Source: an uncultured Streptococcus sp. (GTDB taxonomy: Bacteria; Bacillota; Bacilli; Lactobacillales; Streptococcaceae). Taken from it: 14,032 nt of DNA. How positions within the stretch are numbered: the first letter of the stretch is position 1; the number at the start of each line of letters is the position of its first letter. Positions 6,440 to 12,120 of this stretch are shown in pieces. The DNA lies in the NCBI RefSeq assembly GCF_959025735.1, contig NZ_CAUFJQ010000048.1, positions 1-14,032 of the forward strand, in the 5' to 3' direction. A model generated the notes under the pieces. That model saw only the letters and a program-made list of their open reading frames with translations. It was not told where the DNA came from and did no database searches. Position numbers and translations under genes: made by a program.

Positions 6440-7987
6440 ATGAACGTACAAGAAGAAATCAAAAAACGCCGTACCTTTGCCATCATCTCCCACCCGGATG
6501 CTGGTAAAACGACGATTACAGAGCAGTTGCTCTACTTTGGGGGAGAGATTCGGGAAGCCGGTACTGTCAAAGGGAAGAAAACAGGAAACTTTGCTAAATC
6601 CGACTGGATGGACATTGAGAAACAACGTGGGATTTCGGTAACCTCATCTGTCATGCAGTTTGACTATGATGGAAAACGCGTTAATATCCTTGATACCCCA
6701 GGGCACGAGGACTTCTCAGAAGATACTTACCGGACCTTGATGGCGGTGGATGCGGCGGTTATGGTCGTAGACTCTGCTAAAGGGATCGAGGCTCAAACCA
6801 AGAAACTGTTTGAGGTTGTGAAACACCGTGGCATTCCAGTCTTTACCTTTATGAACAAGCTGGACCGTGACGGTCGCGAGCCACTGGACCTCTTGCAAGA
6901 ATTGGAAGAAGTCTTGGGCATTGCGAGTTACCCAATGAACTGGCCGATCGGGATGGGGAAAGCCTTTGAGGGTCTTTACGACCTTTATAACCAACGCTTG
7001 GAACTCTACAAAGGGGATGAACGCTTTGCCAGTCTAGAAGATGGAGACAAGCTCTTTGCCAACAATCCATTCTACGAGCAGGTGAAAGACGATATCGAAC
7101 TCTTGCAAGAAGCCGGAAATGAATTTTCAGAAGAAGCTATCCTTGCGGGTGAATTAACACCAGTCTTCTTTGGATCCGCTTTGACGAACTTTGGTGTACA
7201 GACTTTCTTGGAAACCTTCCTCAAGTTTGCTCCAGAACCACATGGCCACAAGAAGACCGATGGAGAAATGGTCGATCCTTACGACAAGGATTTCTCAGGC
7301 TTTGTCTTTAAAATCCAAGCCAACATGGACCCTCGTCACCGTGACCGGATTGCCTTTGTGCGGATCGTATCGGGTGAATTTGAGCGTGGCATGAGCGTCA
7401 ACCTGCCTCGTACCGGTAAGGGCGCTAAGTTATCTAACGTGACTCAATTTATGGCCGAAAGCCGTGAAAATGTCAGCAATGCTGTAGCAGGAGACATCAT
7501 CGGGGTTTACGATACCGGTACTTATCAGGTTGGAGATACGCTGACAGTGGGCAAAAACAAGTTTGAATTTGAACCACTGCCAACCTTTACGCCTGAAATC
7601 TTCATGAAAGTGTCAGCTAAGAACGTCATGAAGCAAAAATCCTTCCACAAAGGGATTGAGCAATTGGTGCAAGAAGGAGCTATTCAGCTCTATACCAACT
7701 ACCAAACAGGTGAATACATGCTTGGTGCTGTTGGTCAACTTCAGTTTGAAGTCTTTAAGCACCGGATGGAAAATGAATACAATGCCGAAGTGGTCATGAG
7801 CCCAATGGGTAAAAAGACCGTTCGCTGGATCAAACCAGAAGACTTAGATGAGCGCATGTCTTCAAGCCGAAATATCTTGGCGAAGGACCGCTTTGACCAA
7901 CCTGTCTTCCTCTTTGAAAACGACTTTGCCCTCCGCTGGTTTGCGGATAAGTATCCAGACGTTGAGCTGGAAGAAAAGATGGGGTAA
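6440..7987 (+). CDS. prfC: Peptide chain release factor 3 (RF3)
   Basis: RF3 is a cytoplasmic translational GTPase that removes RF1 or RF2 from the ribosome after peptide release. The 515-residue product has all G motifs: P-loop SHPDAGKT at 17-24, switch I RGISVTSS at 63-70, DTPGH at 85-89 and NKLD at 139-142. They are followed by domain II (about 290-390) and the RF3-type C-terminal domain. The KSDWMDIEKQRG segment before switch I separates it from EF-G and TetM-type protection proteins. The length is normal. ATG 6440 gives the conserved N-terminus (MNVQEEIKKRRTFAIISHPD), but its ribosome binding site is weak (AGGA at 6434-6437, 2 nt spacing), while a strong site sits 64 nt upstream in front of an AUG-UAG pair. 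It appears monocistronic: it has its own promoter at 6324-6352 and a terminator at 8024-8054. Confidence 0.97.
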   Translation: MNVQEEIKKRRTFAIISHPDAGKTTITEQLLYFGGEIREAGTVKGKKTGNFAKSDWMDIEKQRGISVTSSVMQFDYDGKRVNILDTPGHEDFSEDTYRTLMAVDAAVMVVDSAKGIEAQTKKLFEVVKHRGIPVFTFMNKLDRDGREPLDLLQELEEVLGIASYPMNWPIGMGKAFEGLYDLYNQRLELYKGDERFASLEDGDKLFANNPFYEQVKDDIELLQEAGNEFSEEAILAGELTPVFFGSALTNFGVQTFLETFLKFAPEPHGHKKTDGEMVDPYDKDFSGFVFKIQANMDPRHRDRIAFVRIVSGEFERGMSVNLPRTGKGAKLSNVTQFMAESRENVSNAVAGDIIGVYDTGTYQVGDTLTVGKNKFEFEPLPTFTPEIFMKVSAKNVMKQKSFHKGIEQLVQEGAIQLYTNYQTGEYMLGAVGQLQFEVFKHRMENEYNAEVVMSPMGKKTVRWIKPEDLDERMSSSRNILAKDRFDQPVFLFENDFALRWFADKYPDVELEEKMG

Positions 7988-8023
7988 GGAACGATTCAAA
8001 ATCGATCCATAACAATAGAATAA

Positions 8024-8054
8024 GAAAACGAAAATCTATCCGTTTTCGCTTTTT
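8024..8054 (+). terminator. Rho-independent terminator after prfC
   Basis: A 7-bp A/T-rich stem (8024-8030 with 8041-8047) has a ten-base loop and is followed by GCTTTTTT-like sequence ending at 8054. The stem is modest, so some readthrough into the next gene is possible. A smaller 5-bp hairpin (7993-7997 with 8001-8005 region) lies upstream. Confidence 0.6.
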
Positions 8055-8065
8055 AAGGAGAAATG

Positions 8066-8446
8066 ATGGGATTATTAAGTGGTTTGATGGGCAATGCCTC
8101 TCAAAAGAATGTTGATAAAGTAGAAAGAGATCTGGAAGATATCTTGGTGCCGGGAGAGCAAGTCACACTTGCTTTTAGCTTGATTCGTGATTTAATCGTC
8201 TTTACAGAGTTTCGTTTGATCTTAGTGGATAAGCAAGGAGTAACAGGGAAGAAAACGTCCTACAAATCCCTTCCTTATCGCTCCATCTCTCGATTTTCAG
8301 TAGAAACTTCCGGTCATTTTGATTTGGATGCTGAATTAAAAATCTGGGTCTCTTCAGCAGTGGAACCTTCAGAAGTTTTACAATTCAAGAGTGACAACAG
8401 TGTCATTGAAATCCAGCAAGCATTAGCCAGTGCGGTCTTTAAATAA
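8066..8446 (+). CDS. Bacterial PH-domain protein (bPH_1, PF08000-type)
   Basis: A 126-residue protein with no signal peptide or membrane helix. After a short N-terminal segment (MGLLSGLMGNAS) and a helix near 14-28 comes a bacterial pleckstrin-homology-like domain: ILVPGEQVTLAFSLIRDLIVFTEFRLILVDKQG at about 26-58, a KKTSYKSLPYRSISRFSVE block at 62-80, and a closing region ending in a short helix (113-126). These blocks match the bPH_1 family as I remember it; its cellular role is unknown. Two ATGs overlap at 8063 and 8066. I prefer 8066 because AAGGAG (8055-8060) is 5 nt from it but only 2 nt from 8063. It is followed after 40 nt by the CorA-type gene, so the two may be co-transcribed; no separate promoter is obvious for either. 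Confidence 0.85.
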   Translation: MGLLSGLMGNASQKNVDKVERDLEDILVPGEQVTLAFSLIRDLIVFTEFRLILVDKQGVTGKKTSYKSLPYRSISRFSVETSGHFDLDAELKIWVSSAVEPSEVLQFKSDNSVIEIQQALASAVFK

Positions 8447-8486
8447 AAAATCATGTTGATAGAGAACAGTTGAGAAAGGAGACGGA

Positions 8487-9395
8487 ATGTTTATCGATAA
8501 ACAATTGGGTCAAGATCGGAAATGGATCAATATCGACTCGGATTTGATTGCTGAAAATTCATATCTTTATAAAAAATACGATATTGACAAAGAAACCATT
8601 GAGTACGCGATGGATAAGAACGAACGTGCCCATATGGATTACAATCGAGAAAACGGAACGATCACCTTTATCTACAATGTATTGGATTTAGAAAAGGACA
8701 AGGAATACTACGAAACCATCCCCATGACCTTTATCGTTCAAGATACGCGACTCGTGACCATCAGTAATCAGGACAATGCCTATATCATTGAACAAATGGT
8801 TCGCTATTTGGAAAGCCATGGGGAGCTGTCGATCTATAAGTTGCTTTTTGCAGGTCTTGAAATGATCAGTAATGCTTATTATCCGATTATTGATCGCTTA
8901 GATAAGCACAAAGATGAACTCAATCGTTTGCTTCGAAAGACAACGACGACCAAGAATCTTTATGCCCTGTCTGACCTTGAGACCGGTATGGTGTATCTGG
9001 TCGCGGCAGCCAAGCAAAATCGGATGTTGCTAGAACATATCAAAGCACATGTCATTTATCGCAGGATGAATGATGTTGAAAAAGAGCAGTTTGATGATGC
9101 CATGATCGAAGCGCGTCAGTTGGTTTCGATGACTGAGTTGATTTCGAATGTCTTACAGCAGTTGTCTGGATCATACAACAATATCCTAAACAACAACTTG
9201 AATGATAACTTGACCACCCTAACCATCTTTGAAGCCTTGTTGGCGGTCTTAGCCGTTATCACAGGTTTCTTTGGAATGAATATCCCTCTTCCGATGACAG
9301 AGGATCCCAATGCTTGGATCTATGTATCCCTATGTAGCTTTATATTATGGCTCATTTTGGCAAAGGTCATGCGGTGGATTGTGAAAAAAAGATAA
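8487..9395 (+). CDS. corA: CorA-family magnesium (divalent cation) transporter
   Basis: CorA proteins are pentameric channels that carry Mg2+ (sometimes Co2+ or Ni2+) across the membrane. This 302-residue protein has the family layout: an N-terminal cytoplasmic alpha/beta domain (about 1-115), a long helical stalk (about 120-240), TM1 at about 246-266 ending in the signature GMN at 263-265 (FFGMNIPLP), an acidic periplasmic-side loop (TEDPNAW), TM2 at about 276-297, and a basic end, RWIVKKR. The GMN motif is the selectivity filter and is intact. Paralogues exist in many streptococci, so the exact ion is not certain; the gene symbol denotes family membership. AAGGAG (8476-8481) lies 5 nt before ATG 8487. 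The protein ends 5 nt before the hairpin at 9401-9426. Confidence 0.93.
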   Translation: MFIDKQLGQDRKWINIDSDLIAENSYLYKKYDIDKETIEYAMDKNERAHMDYNRENGTITFIYNVLDLEKDKEYYETIPMTFIVQDTRLVTISNQDNAYIIEQMVRYLESHGELSIYKLLFAGLEMISNAYYPIIDRLDKHKDELNRLLRKTTTTKNLYALSDLETGMVYLVAAAKQNRMLLEHIKAHVIYRRMNDVEKEQFDDAMIEARQLVSMTELISNVLQQLSGSYNNILNNNLNDNLTTLTIFEALLAVLAVITGFFGMNIPLPMTEDPNAWIYVSLCSFILWLILAKVMRWIVKKR

Positions 9396-9428
9396 AAAAA
9401 AGAGGCTTGGAGAAATCCGAGCCTCTTC
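9393..9428. terminator. Terminator hairpin after corA, stronger on the minus strand
   Basis: The arms AGAGGCT (9401-9407) and AGCCTCT (9420-9426) form 7 perfect pairs, with a further GG/CC pair inside. Eight A precede the stem (9394-9401), giving a U-run for leftward transcripts. The plus-strand side has only TTCGTATC. It may stop transcription in both directions but looks better suited to leftward RNA. Confidence 0.7.
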
Positions 9429-9648
9429 GTATCTAGAATAATCTGAGAAATAGGAACCATCTAGACACCTGCCCTCCTCTCCAAAGAAGGGGCAGTGTGA
9501 ATAGTTCATCGACTGTACAAAATCTTCTTGGAAATAGTAGGAGTAGATTTAATAGTACTGAGTGGTTCTAAATAAATCAGAACTTAGAATAAATCGTTGA
9601 ATCAGATAAAATGATCCTATTTCTTTATACAGAAATATTTTAGATACT
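9395..9648 (-). ncRNA. Possible leftward small RNA downstream of corA (low confidence)
   Basis: On the minus strand a TATAAT (complement of 9655-9660) has TTGCGT (complement of 9678-9683) 17 bp upstream, a fair promoter. A transcript starting near 9648 would contain a strong hairpin (arms 9474-9479 and 9491-9496 region) and end at the 9401-9426 hairpin, which on this strand is followed by eight T. I see no convincing protein-coding ORF in it. The -35 match is only three of six, and the terminator could simply serve corA, so this is a hypothesis. Confidence 0.25.
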
Positions 9649-9654
9649 AACTGT

Positions 9655-9683
9655 ATTATACATATTTATTTGTAAAAACGCAA
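9655..9683 (-). promoter_or_regulatory. Candidate leftward promoter in the corA-cshA gap
   Basis: Read on the minus strand, TTGCGT (9683-9678) and TATAAT (9660-9655) are 17 bp apart. The -10 is perfect and the -35 is weak. AT-rich sequence yields such matches by chance, so confidence is low. Confidence 0.3.
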
Positions 9684-9762
9684 GATAAGAGTTACCAAAA
9701 AATAAAAGTTTTCCGATTTTTTTATACTCCAATGATGAAGTATATTAGATGATTGCATGAAG

Positions 9763-9785
9763 AAAACCTATCCCGGCTAGGTTTT
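9763..9785. terminator. Hairpin in intergenic region, possible terminator
   Basis: AAAACCTA (9763-9770) pairs perfectly with TAGGTTTT (9778-9785) around a seven-base GC-containing loop. T-rich sequence follows on both strands (TTTTGTGTCACTTTT on plus; TTTTCTTC on minus). The A-stem-T layout is typical of terminators, but no gene or clear promoter is seen that it would serve. Confidence 0.35.
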
Positions 9786-9872
9786 GTGTCACTTTTATGA
9801 TTTAAAGCTATCTAAGATTTTTTCCTAAAAAATAAAATTAGTCTCCTGTGACTATCATTTACCTCTTCATTG

Positions 9873-9881
9873 TGTTATACT
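9873..9881 (+). promoter_or_regulatory. Promoter of the structured RNA and cshA (extended -10)
   Basis: TGT directly followed by TATACT (9876-9881) gives a good extended -10. No convincing -35 is seen 16-18 bp upstream. The start point would be near 9888, a few bases before the 5' strand of the closing helix of the RNA. No alternative promoter for cshA was found between here and its start codon. Confidence 0.7.
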
Positions 9882-9887
9882 AGATAA

Positions 9888-10183
9888 GTTGCAAACTTGT
9901 ATGAGAGAAATGCTAGGGAGGCAGAACAGATGGAAGGATTCTGTTCGAAAGAAGACTCCCGCAAGTAGGATCTTGTTGACTGTTTGTTTGAAAAACAATT
10001 CCAGTCAGCAACATCCGTTAGGACGCAAAACATTTTTCTCTAAAGAAAATGCAGTCTCAAATAGACGGTCTAGTTTTTCTTTAGATGAGTCTTGCGACAG
10101 GTAACCGGGAAGGTGACTTCCTATGCAATCAGTGCGTATTCGCATTGAAAGAAGTTTGATAAAGTGGCTTCGCACCACTTTTT
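9888..10183 (+). ncRNA. Large structured leader RNA upstream of cshA, family not recognised
   Basis: About 295 nt from the predicted start to the terminator. Hand folding gives nested helices: closing helix 9892-9898/10152-10158 (7 bp, perfect); 9911-9913 plus 9916-9920 with 9956-9963 (8 bp, two-base bulge), enclosing a hairpin 9924-9930/9940-9946; and a long hairpin 9968-9971/10013-10016, 9973-9982/10002-10011 and 9984-9989/10093-like inner arm 9993-9998 (about 20 bp). Then come 10024-10028/10092-10096 enclosing a perfect 11-bp helix, 10039-10049/10075-10085, with a 4-bp hairpin inside (10054-10057/10063-10066); a GGAAG stem with a GTGA (GNRA) loop at 10108-10121; and an 8-bp hairpin at 10129-10148. 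It ends in the terminator at 10161-10183. It lacks the RNase P, tmRNA, T-box and 6S signatures I know. It may be a cis-acting regulator of the helicase gene or an independent RNA. Confidence 0.75.
10161..10183 (+). terminator. Terminator at the 3' end of the leader RNA, directly before cshA
   Basis: AAAGTGG (10161-10167) pairs perfectly with CCACTTT (10175-10181) around a seven-base loop, and the T-run extends to 10183. It lies 2 nt after the closing helix of the RNA and 15 nt before the cshA start codon, so it can act as an attenuator for cshA. Confidence 0.8.
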
Positions 10184-10198
10184 AGAAAGAAGAAAGAA

Positions 10199-11770
10199 TT
10201 GAAATTCAATGAATTTAACTTATCTGCTGCATTATTAGCAGAAATCGAAAAAGCTGGCTTTGTAGAAGCAAGCCCCATCCAAGAACAAACCATTCCTTTG
10301 GCCCTTGAAGGAAAAGATGTCATCGGCCAAGCGCAAACAGGAACCGGTAAAACGGCTGCTTTCGGTCTTCCAACTTTGGAGAAGATTGATGTCGATAACA
10401 CAGTGATCCAAGCCCTTGTCATTGCCCCAACGCGTGAATTGGCCGTTCAAAGTCAGGAAGAATTGTTCCGCTTTGGACGCAGTAAGGGTGTCAAGGTTCG
10501 CTCTGTCTATGGTGGATCAAGCATTGAAAAGCAAATTAAAGCTTTGAAGTCAGGTGCTCACATCGTTGTGGGAACACCTGGACGCTTGCTAGATTTGATC
10601 AAGCGCAAGGCCTTGAAGCTCGATCATATTGAAACCTTGATCCTGGATGAAGCAGATGAAATGCTCAACATGGGCTTCTTGGAAGATATCGAAGCCATCA
10701 TCAGCCGTGTACCAGAAACACGCCAAACCTTACTCTTTTCAGCAACGATGCCAGAAGCGATCAAGCGGATCGGTGTCCAGTTTATGAAAGAGCCTGAACA
10801 CGTTAAGATTGCAGCCAAAGAATTGACAACGGACTTGGTCGATCAATACTATATTCGTGTCAAAGAGGGCGAAAAATTTGATACCATGACCCGATTGATG
10901 GATGTCGAGCAACCGGAGCTTGCCATTGTCTTTGGTCGGACTAAACGCCGGGTCGATGAATTGACGCGTGGTCTCAAGATCCGTGGTTTCCGAGCAGAAG
11001 GGATTCACGGAGATTTGGATCAAAACAAGCGTCTCCGAGTCCTTCGTGACTTTAAAAATGGGAACTTGGACGTCTTGGTAGCAACAGACGTTGCGGCACG
11101 TGGCTTGGATATTTCAGGTGTGACCCATGTCTACAACTACGATATTCCACAAGATCCAGAAAGCTATGTTCACCGGATCGGACGGACAGGTCGTGCTGGG
11201 AAAACAGGGCAATCCATTACCTTTGTATCGCCAAATGAAATGGGCTATTTGCAAATCATTGAGAACTTGACTAAAAAGCGGATGAAGGGAATGAAACCTG
11301 CAACAGCAGAAGAAGCCTTCCAAGCGAAAAAACAAGTAGCGCTGAAGAAAATTGAGCGAGACTTTGAAGATGAAAAAATCCGGACCAACTTTGAGAAGTT
11401 TGGCAAGGATGCTCGCAAATTGGCTGCAGAATTCACTCCTGAAGAATTGGCTATGTATATTTTGAGCTTGACCGTTCAAGATCCAGACAGCCTTCCAGAA
11501 GTTGAAATTGCGCGTGAAAAACCATTACCATTTAAACCATCTGGTGGAGGCTTTGGTGGAAAAGGCAAAGGTGGCCGTGGAAATGGTCGTCGTGGAGACC
11601 AACGTCGTGACCGCAATCGCAGAGATGACCGTGAAGGTGGACGCCGTGATTTCAAACGCAAGTCCAATAAAAATAGCCGAGACTTTGAAGGCAAAGGCAA
11701 CAAACGTCCTCACCGTACTTCCAATGAAAAGAAAAATGGATTTGTCATCCGCAACAAAGGGGATAAATAA
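10199..11770 (+). CDS. cshA: DEAD-box ATP-dependent RNA helicase CshA
   Basis: CshA-type helicases unwind RNA duplexes in mRNA turnover, ribosome assembly and cold adaptation, often with the RNA degradosome. The 523-residue protein has a Q motif (FVEASPIQEQTIPLAL, 21-36), motif I AQTGTGKT (45-52), PTREL (77-81), TPGR (126-129), DEAD (150-153), SAT (181-183), ATDVAARGLD (295-304) and HRIGRTGR (325-332). It ends with a basic Gly/Arg/Asp-rich tail from about 447, expected to bind RNA. The start is TTG 10199: it yields the family N-terminus MKFNEFNLSA, the nearby ATG at 10209 is out of frame, and a purine-rich GAAAGAAG-type site (10185-10198) precedes it, though it is not a consensus AAGGAG. A terminator ends 16 nt before it and no separate promoter is visible, so expression seems to need readthrough of the leader RNA. 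Confidence 0.96.
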   Translation: MKFNEFNLSAALLAEIEKAGFVEASPIQEQTIPLALEGKDVIGQAQTGTGKTAAFGLPTLEKIDVDNTVIQALVIAPTRELAVQSQEELFRFGRSKGVKVRSVYGGSSIEKQIKALKSGAHIVVGTPGRLLDLIKRKALKLDHIETLILDEADEMLNMGFLEDIEAIISRVPETRQTLLFSATMPEAIKRIGVQFMKEPEHVKIAAKELTTDLVDQYYIRVKEGEKFDTMTRLMDVEQPELAIVFGRTKRRVDELTRGLKIRGFRAEGIHGDLDQNKRLRVLRDFKNGNLDVLVATDVAARGLDISGVTHVYNYDIPQDPESYVHRIGRTGRAGKTGQSITFVSPNEMGYLQIIENLTKKRMKGMKPATAEEAFQAKKQVALKKIERDFEDEKIRTNFEKFGKDARKLAAEFTPEELAMYILSLTVQDPDSLPEVEIAREKPLPFKPSGGGFGGKGKGGRGNGRRGDQRRDRNRRDDREGGRRDFKRKSNKNSRDFEGKGNKRPHRTSNEKKNGFVIRNKGDK

Positions 11771-11778
11771 GCCCTAAG

Positions 11779-11805
11779 AACGGTCTAGCAATAGGCCGTT
11801 TTTTT
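11779..11805 (+). terminator. Rho-independent terminator after cshA
   Basis: A 9-bp stem (11779-11787 with 11792-11800, one G-T wobble) has a GCAA loop and a run of seven T (11799-11805). It lies 8 nt after the cshA stop. Confidence 0.9.
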
Positions 11806-11814
11806 AATGAAAAT

Positions 11815-11852
11815 CAAAAATACAAGGGTTAACCAGCTGTTAACCCTTGTAT
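11815..11852 (-). terminator. Perfect 14-bp hairpin, terminator-like on the minus strand or an operator
   Basis: 11820-11833 and 11839-11852 are perfectly complementary around a five-base loop. On the minus strand the stem is followed by TTTTTGATTTTC, a usable U-run. On the plus strand ATATTTATAA follows, a poorer one. It stands 7 nt before a strong ribosome binding site, so an operator role for the small ORF is also possible. Confidence 0.5.
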
Positions 11853-11870
11853 ATTTATAAGGAGACCTAA

Positions 11871-12029
11871 ATGATAACTGACTCTTTTAGAAAAATGTAT
11901 CATGATAAGGAGCGTCCAAAAAAGTCAGACAACAGAAAGAATGAATTCCTAAAATGGAATATTTCTGTTAACATATTAAGTCTACAATTATTTCTAAGCT
12001 TTGTCAAGAATTTTTTCTTATTTTTTTAA
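11871..12029 (+). CDS. Possible 52-residue small protein, function unknown
   Basis: A 52-codon ORF with an excellent ribosome binding site (AAGGAG at 11859-11864, 6 nt before the ATG). The predicted product has a highly charged first half (MITDSFRKMYHDKERPKKSD...) and a hydrophobic, aromatic second half (...LSLQLFLSFVKNFFLFF) able to form a membrane-associated helix. I do not recognise a family. The second half is encoded by very AT-rich DNA with long T-runs, which raises phenylalanine content without selection, so the ORF could be fortuitous or a gene remnant. No clear rightward promoter precedes it, and the cshA terminator lies upstream. A leftward promoter-terminator pair would make an RNA antisense to its ribosome binding site and first 34 codons, an arrangement seen in type I toxin-antitoxin modules. 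That reading is speculative. Confidence 0.35.
   Translation: MITDSFRKMYHDKERPKKSDNRKNEFLKWNISVNILSLQLFLSFVKNFFLFF
11979..12007 (-). promoter_or_regulatory. Candidate leftward promoter within the small ORF
   Basis: On the minus strand TTGACA (12007-12002) is a perfect -35, and TAGACT (11984-11979), 17 bp downstream, matches the -10 consensus at four of six positions. Transcription would start near 11972 and could end at the 11820-11852 hairpin, giving about 155 nt antisense to the small ORF. Confidence 0.45.
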
Positions 12030-12053
12030 AATTTTTGACTAGAAAAATAAAAA

Positions 12054-12081
12054 TTGACAATCTCTTCTAAAAGGTTATAAT
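12054..12081 (+). promoter_or_regulatory. Promoter of the aldose 1-epimerase gene
   Basis: A perfect TTGACA (12054-12059) and a perfect TATAAT (12076-12081) are spaced by 16 bp. A second TATAAT at 12085-12090 is badly spaced. Transcription would start near 12088, about 33 nt before the start codon. Confidence 0.85.
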
Positions 12082-12120
12082 GAATATAATAACTATACTA
12101 ATTATAAAGAGGTGTCGCCC

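Larger units (their letters stand above)
9429..9872. other. AT-rich intergenic region between corA and the cshA leader
   Basis: There is no protein-coding gene I can support in this stretch. It contains a GC-rich hairpin near 9472-9497, a weak 5-bp hairpin at 9565-9583, a leftward promoter candidate at 9655-9683, and a hairpin at 9763-9785. The only short reading frames lack ribosome binding sites. Its right end carries the promoter of the cshA leader. Confidence 0.6.

Noticed and set aside
9340..9477. Leftward frame of about 46 codons starting near 9466 and reading into corA
   Set aside because: It reads through the terminator hairpin and antisense to corA, with poor ribosome binding site spacing.
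9757..9780. Seven-codon frame MKKTYPG in the intergenic region
   Set aside because: There is no ribosome binding site, and it overlaps the hairpin at 9763-9785.
9889..10104. A 71-codon open frame (TTG start) across the leader RNA
   Set aside because: It starts at TTG with no ribosome binding site, its composition is unremarkable, and it runs through perfectly paired helices. The segment is better explained as structured RNA.
9888..10183. Assignment of the cshA leader as RNase P RNA, tmRNA, 6S RNA or a T-box
   Set aside because: It lacks the GAAAGTCC and conserved P4-type segments of RNase P, the tag ORF and tRNA-like ends of tmRNA, the single long bulged rod of 6S, and the T-box GGTGG-type bulge sequence.
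11476..11777. Overlapping open frames on both strands over the 3' end of cshA (75, 91 and 62 codons)
   Set aside because: They are by-products of the repetitive Gly/Arg/Asp codons of the helicase tail and lack ribosome binding sites.
12035..12090. Additional promoter pairs (TTGACT at 12035-12040; TATAAT at 12085-12090)
   Set aside because: Spacings to any partner box are wrong; the pair 12054-12059 and 12076-12081 explains the gene better.
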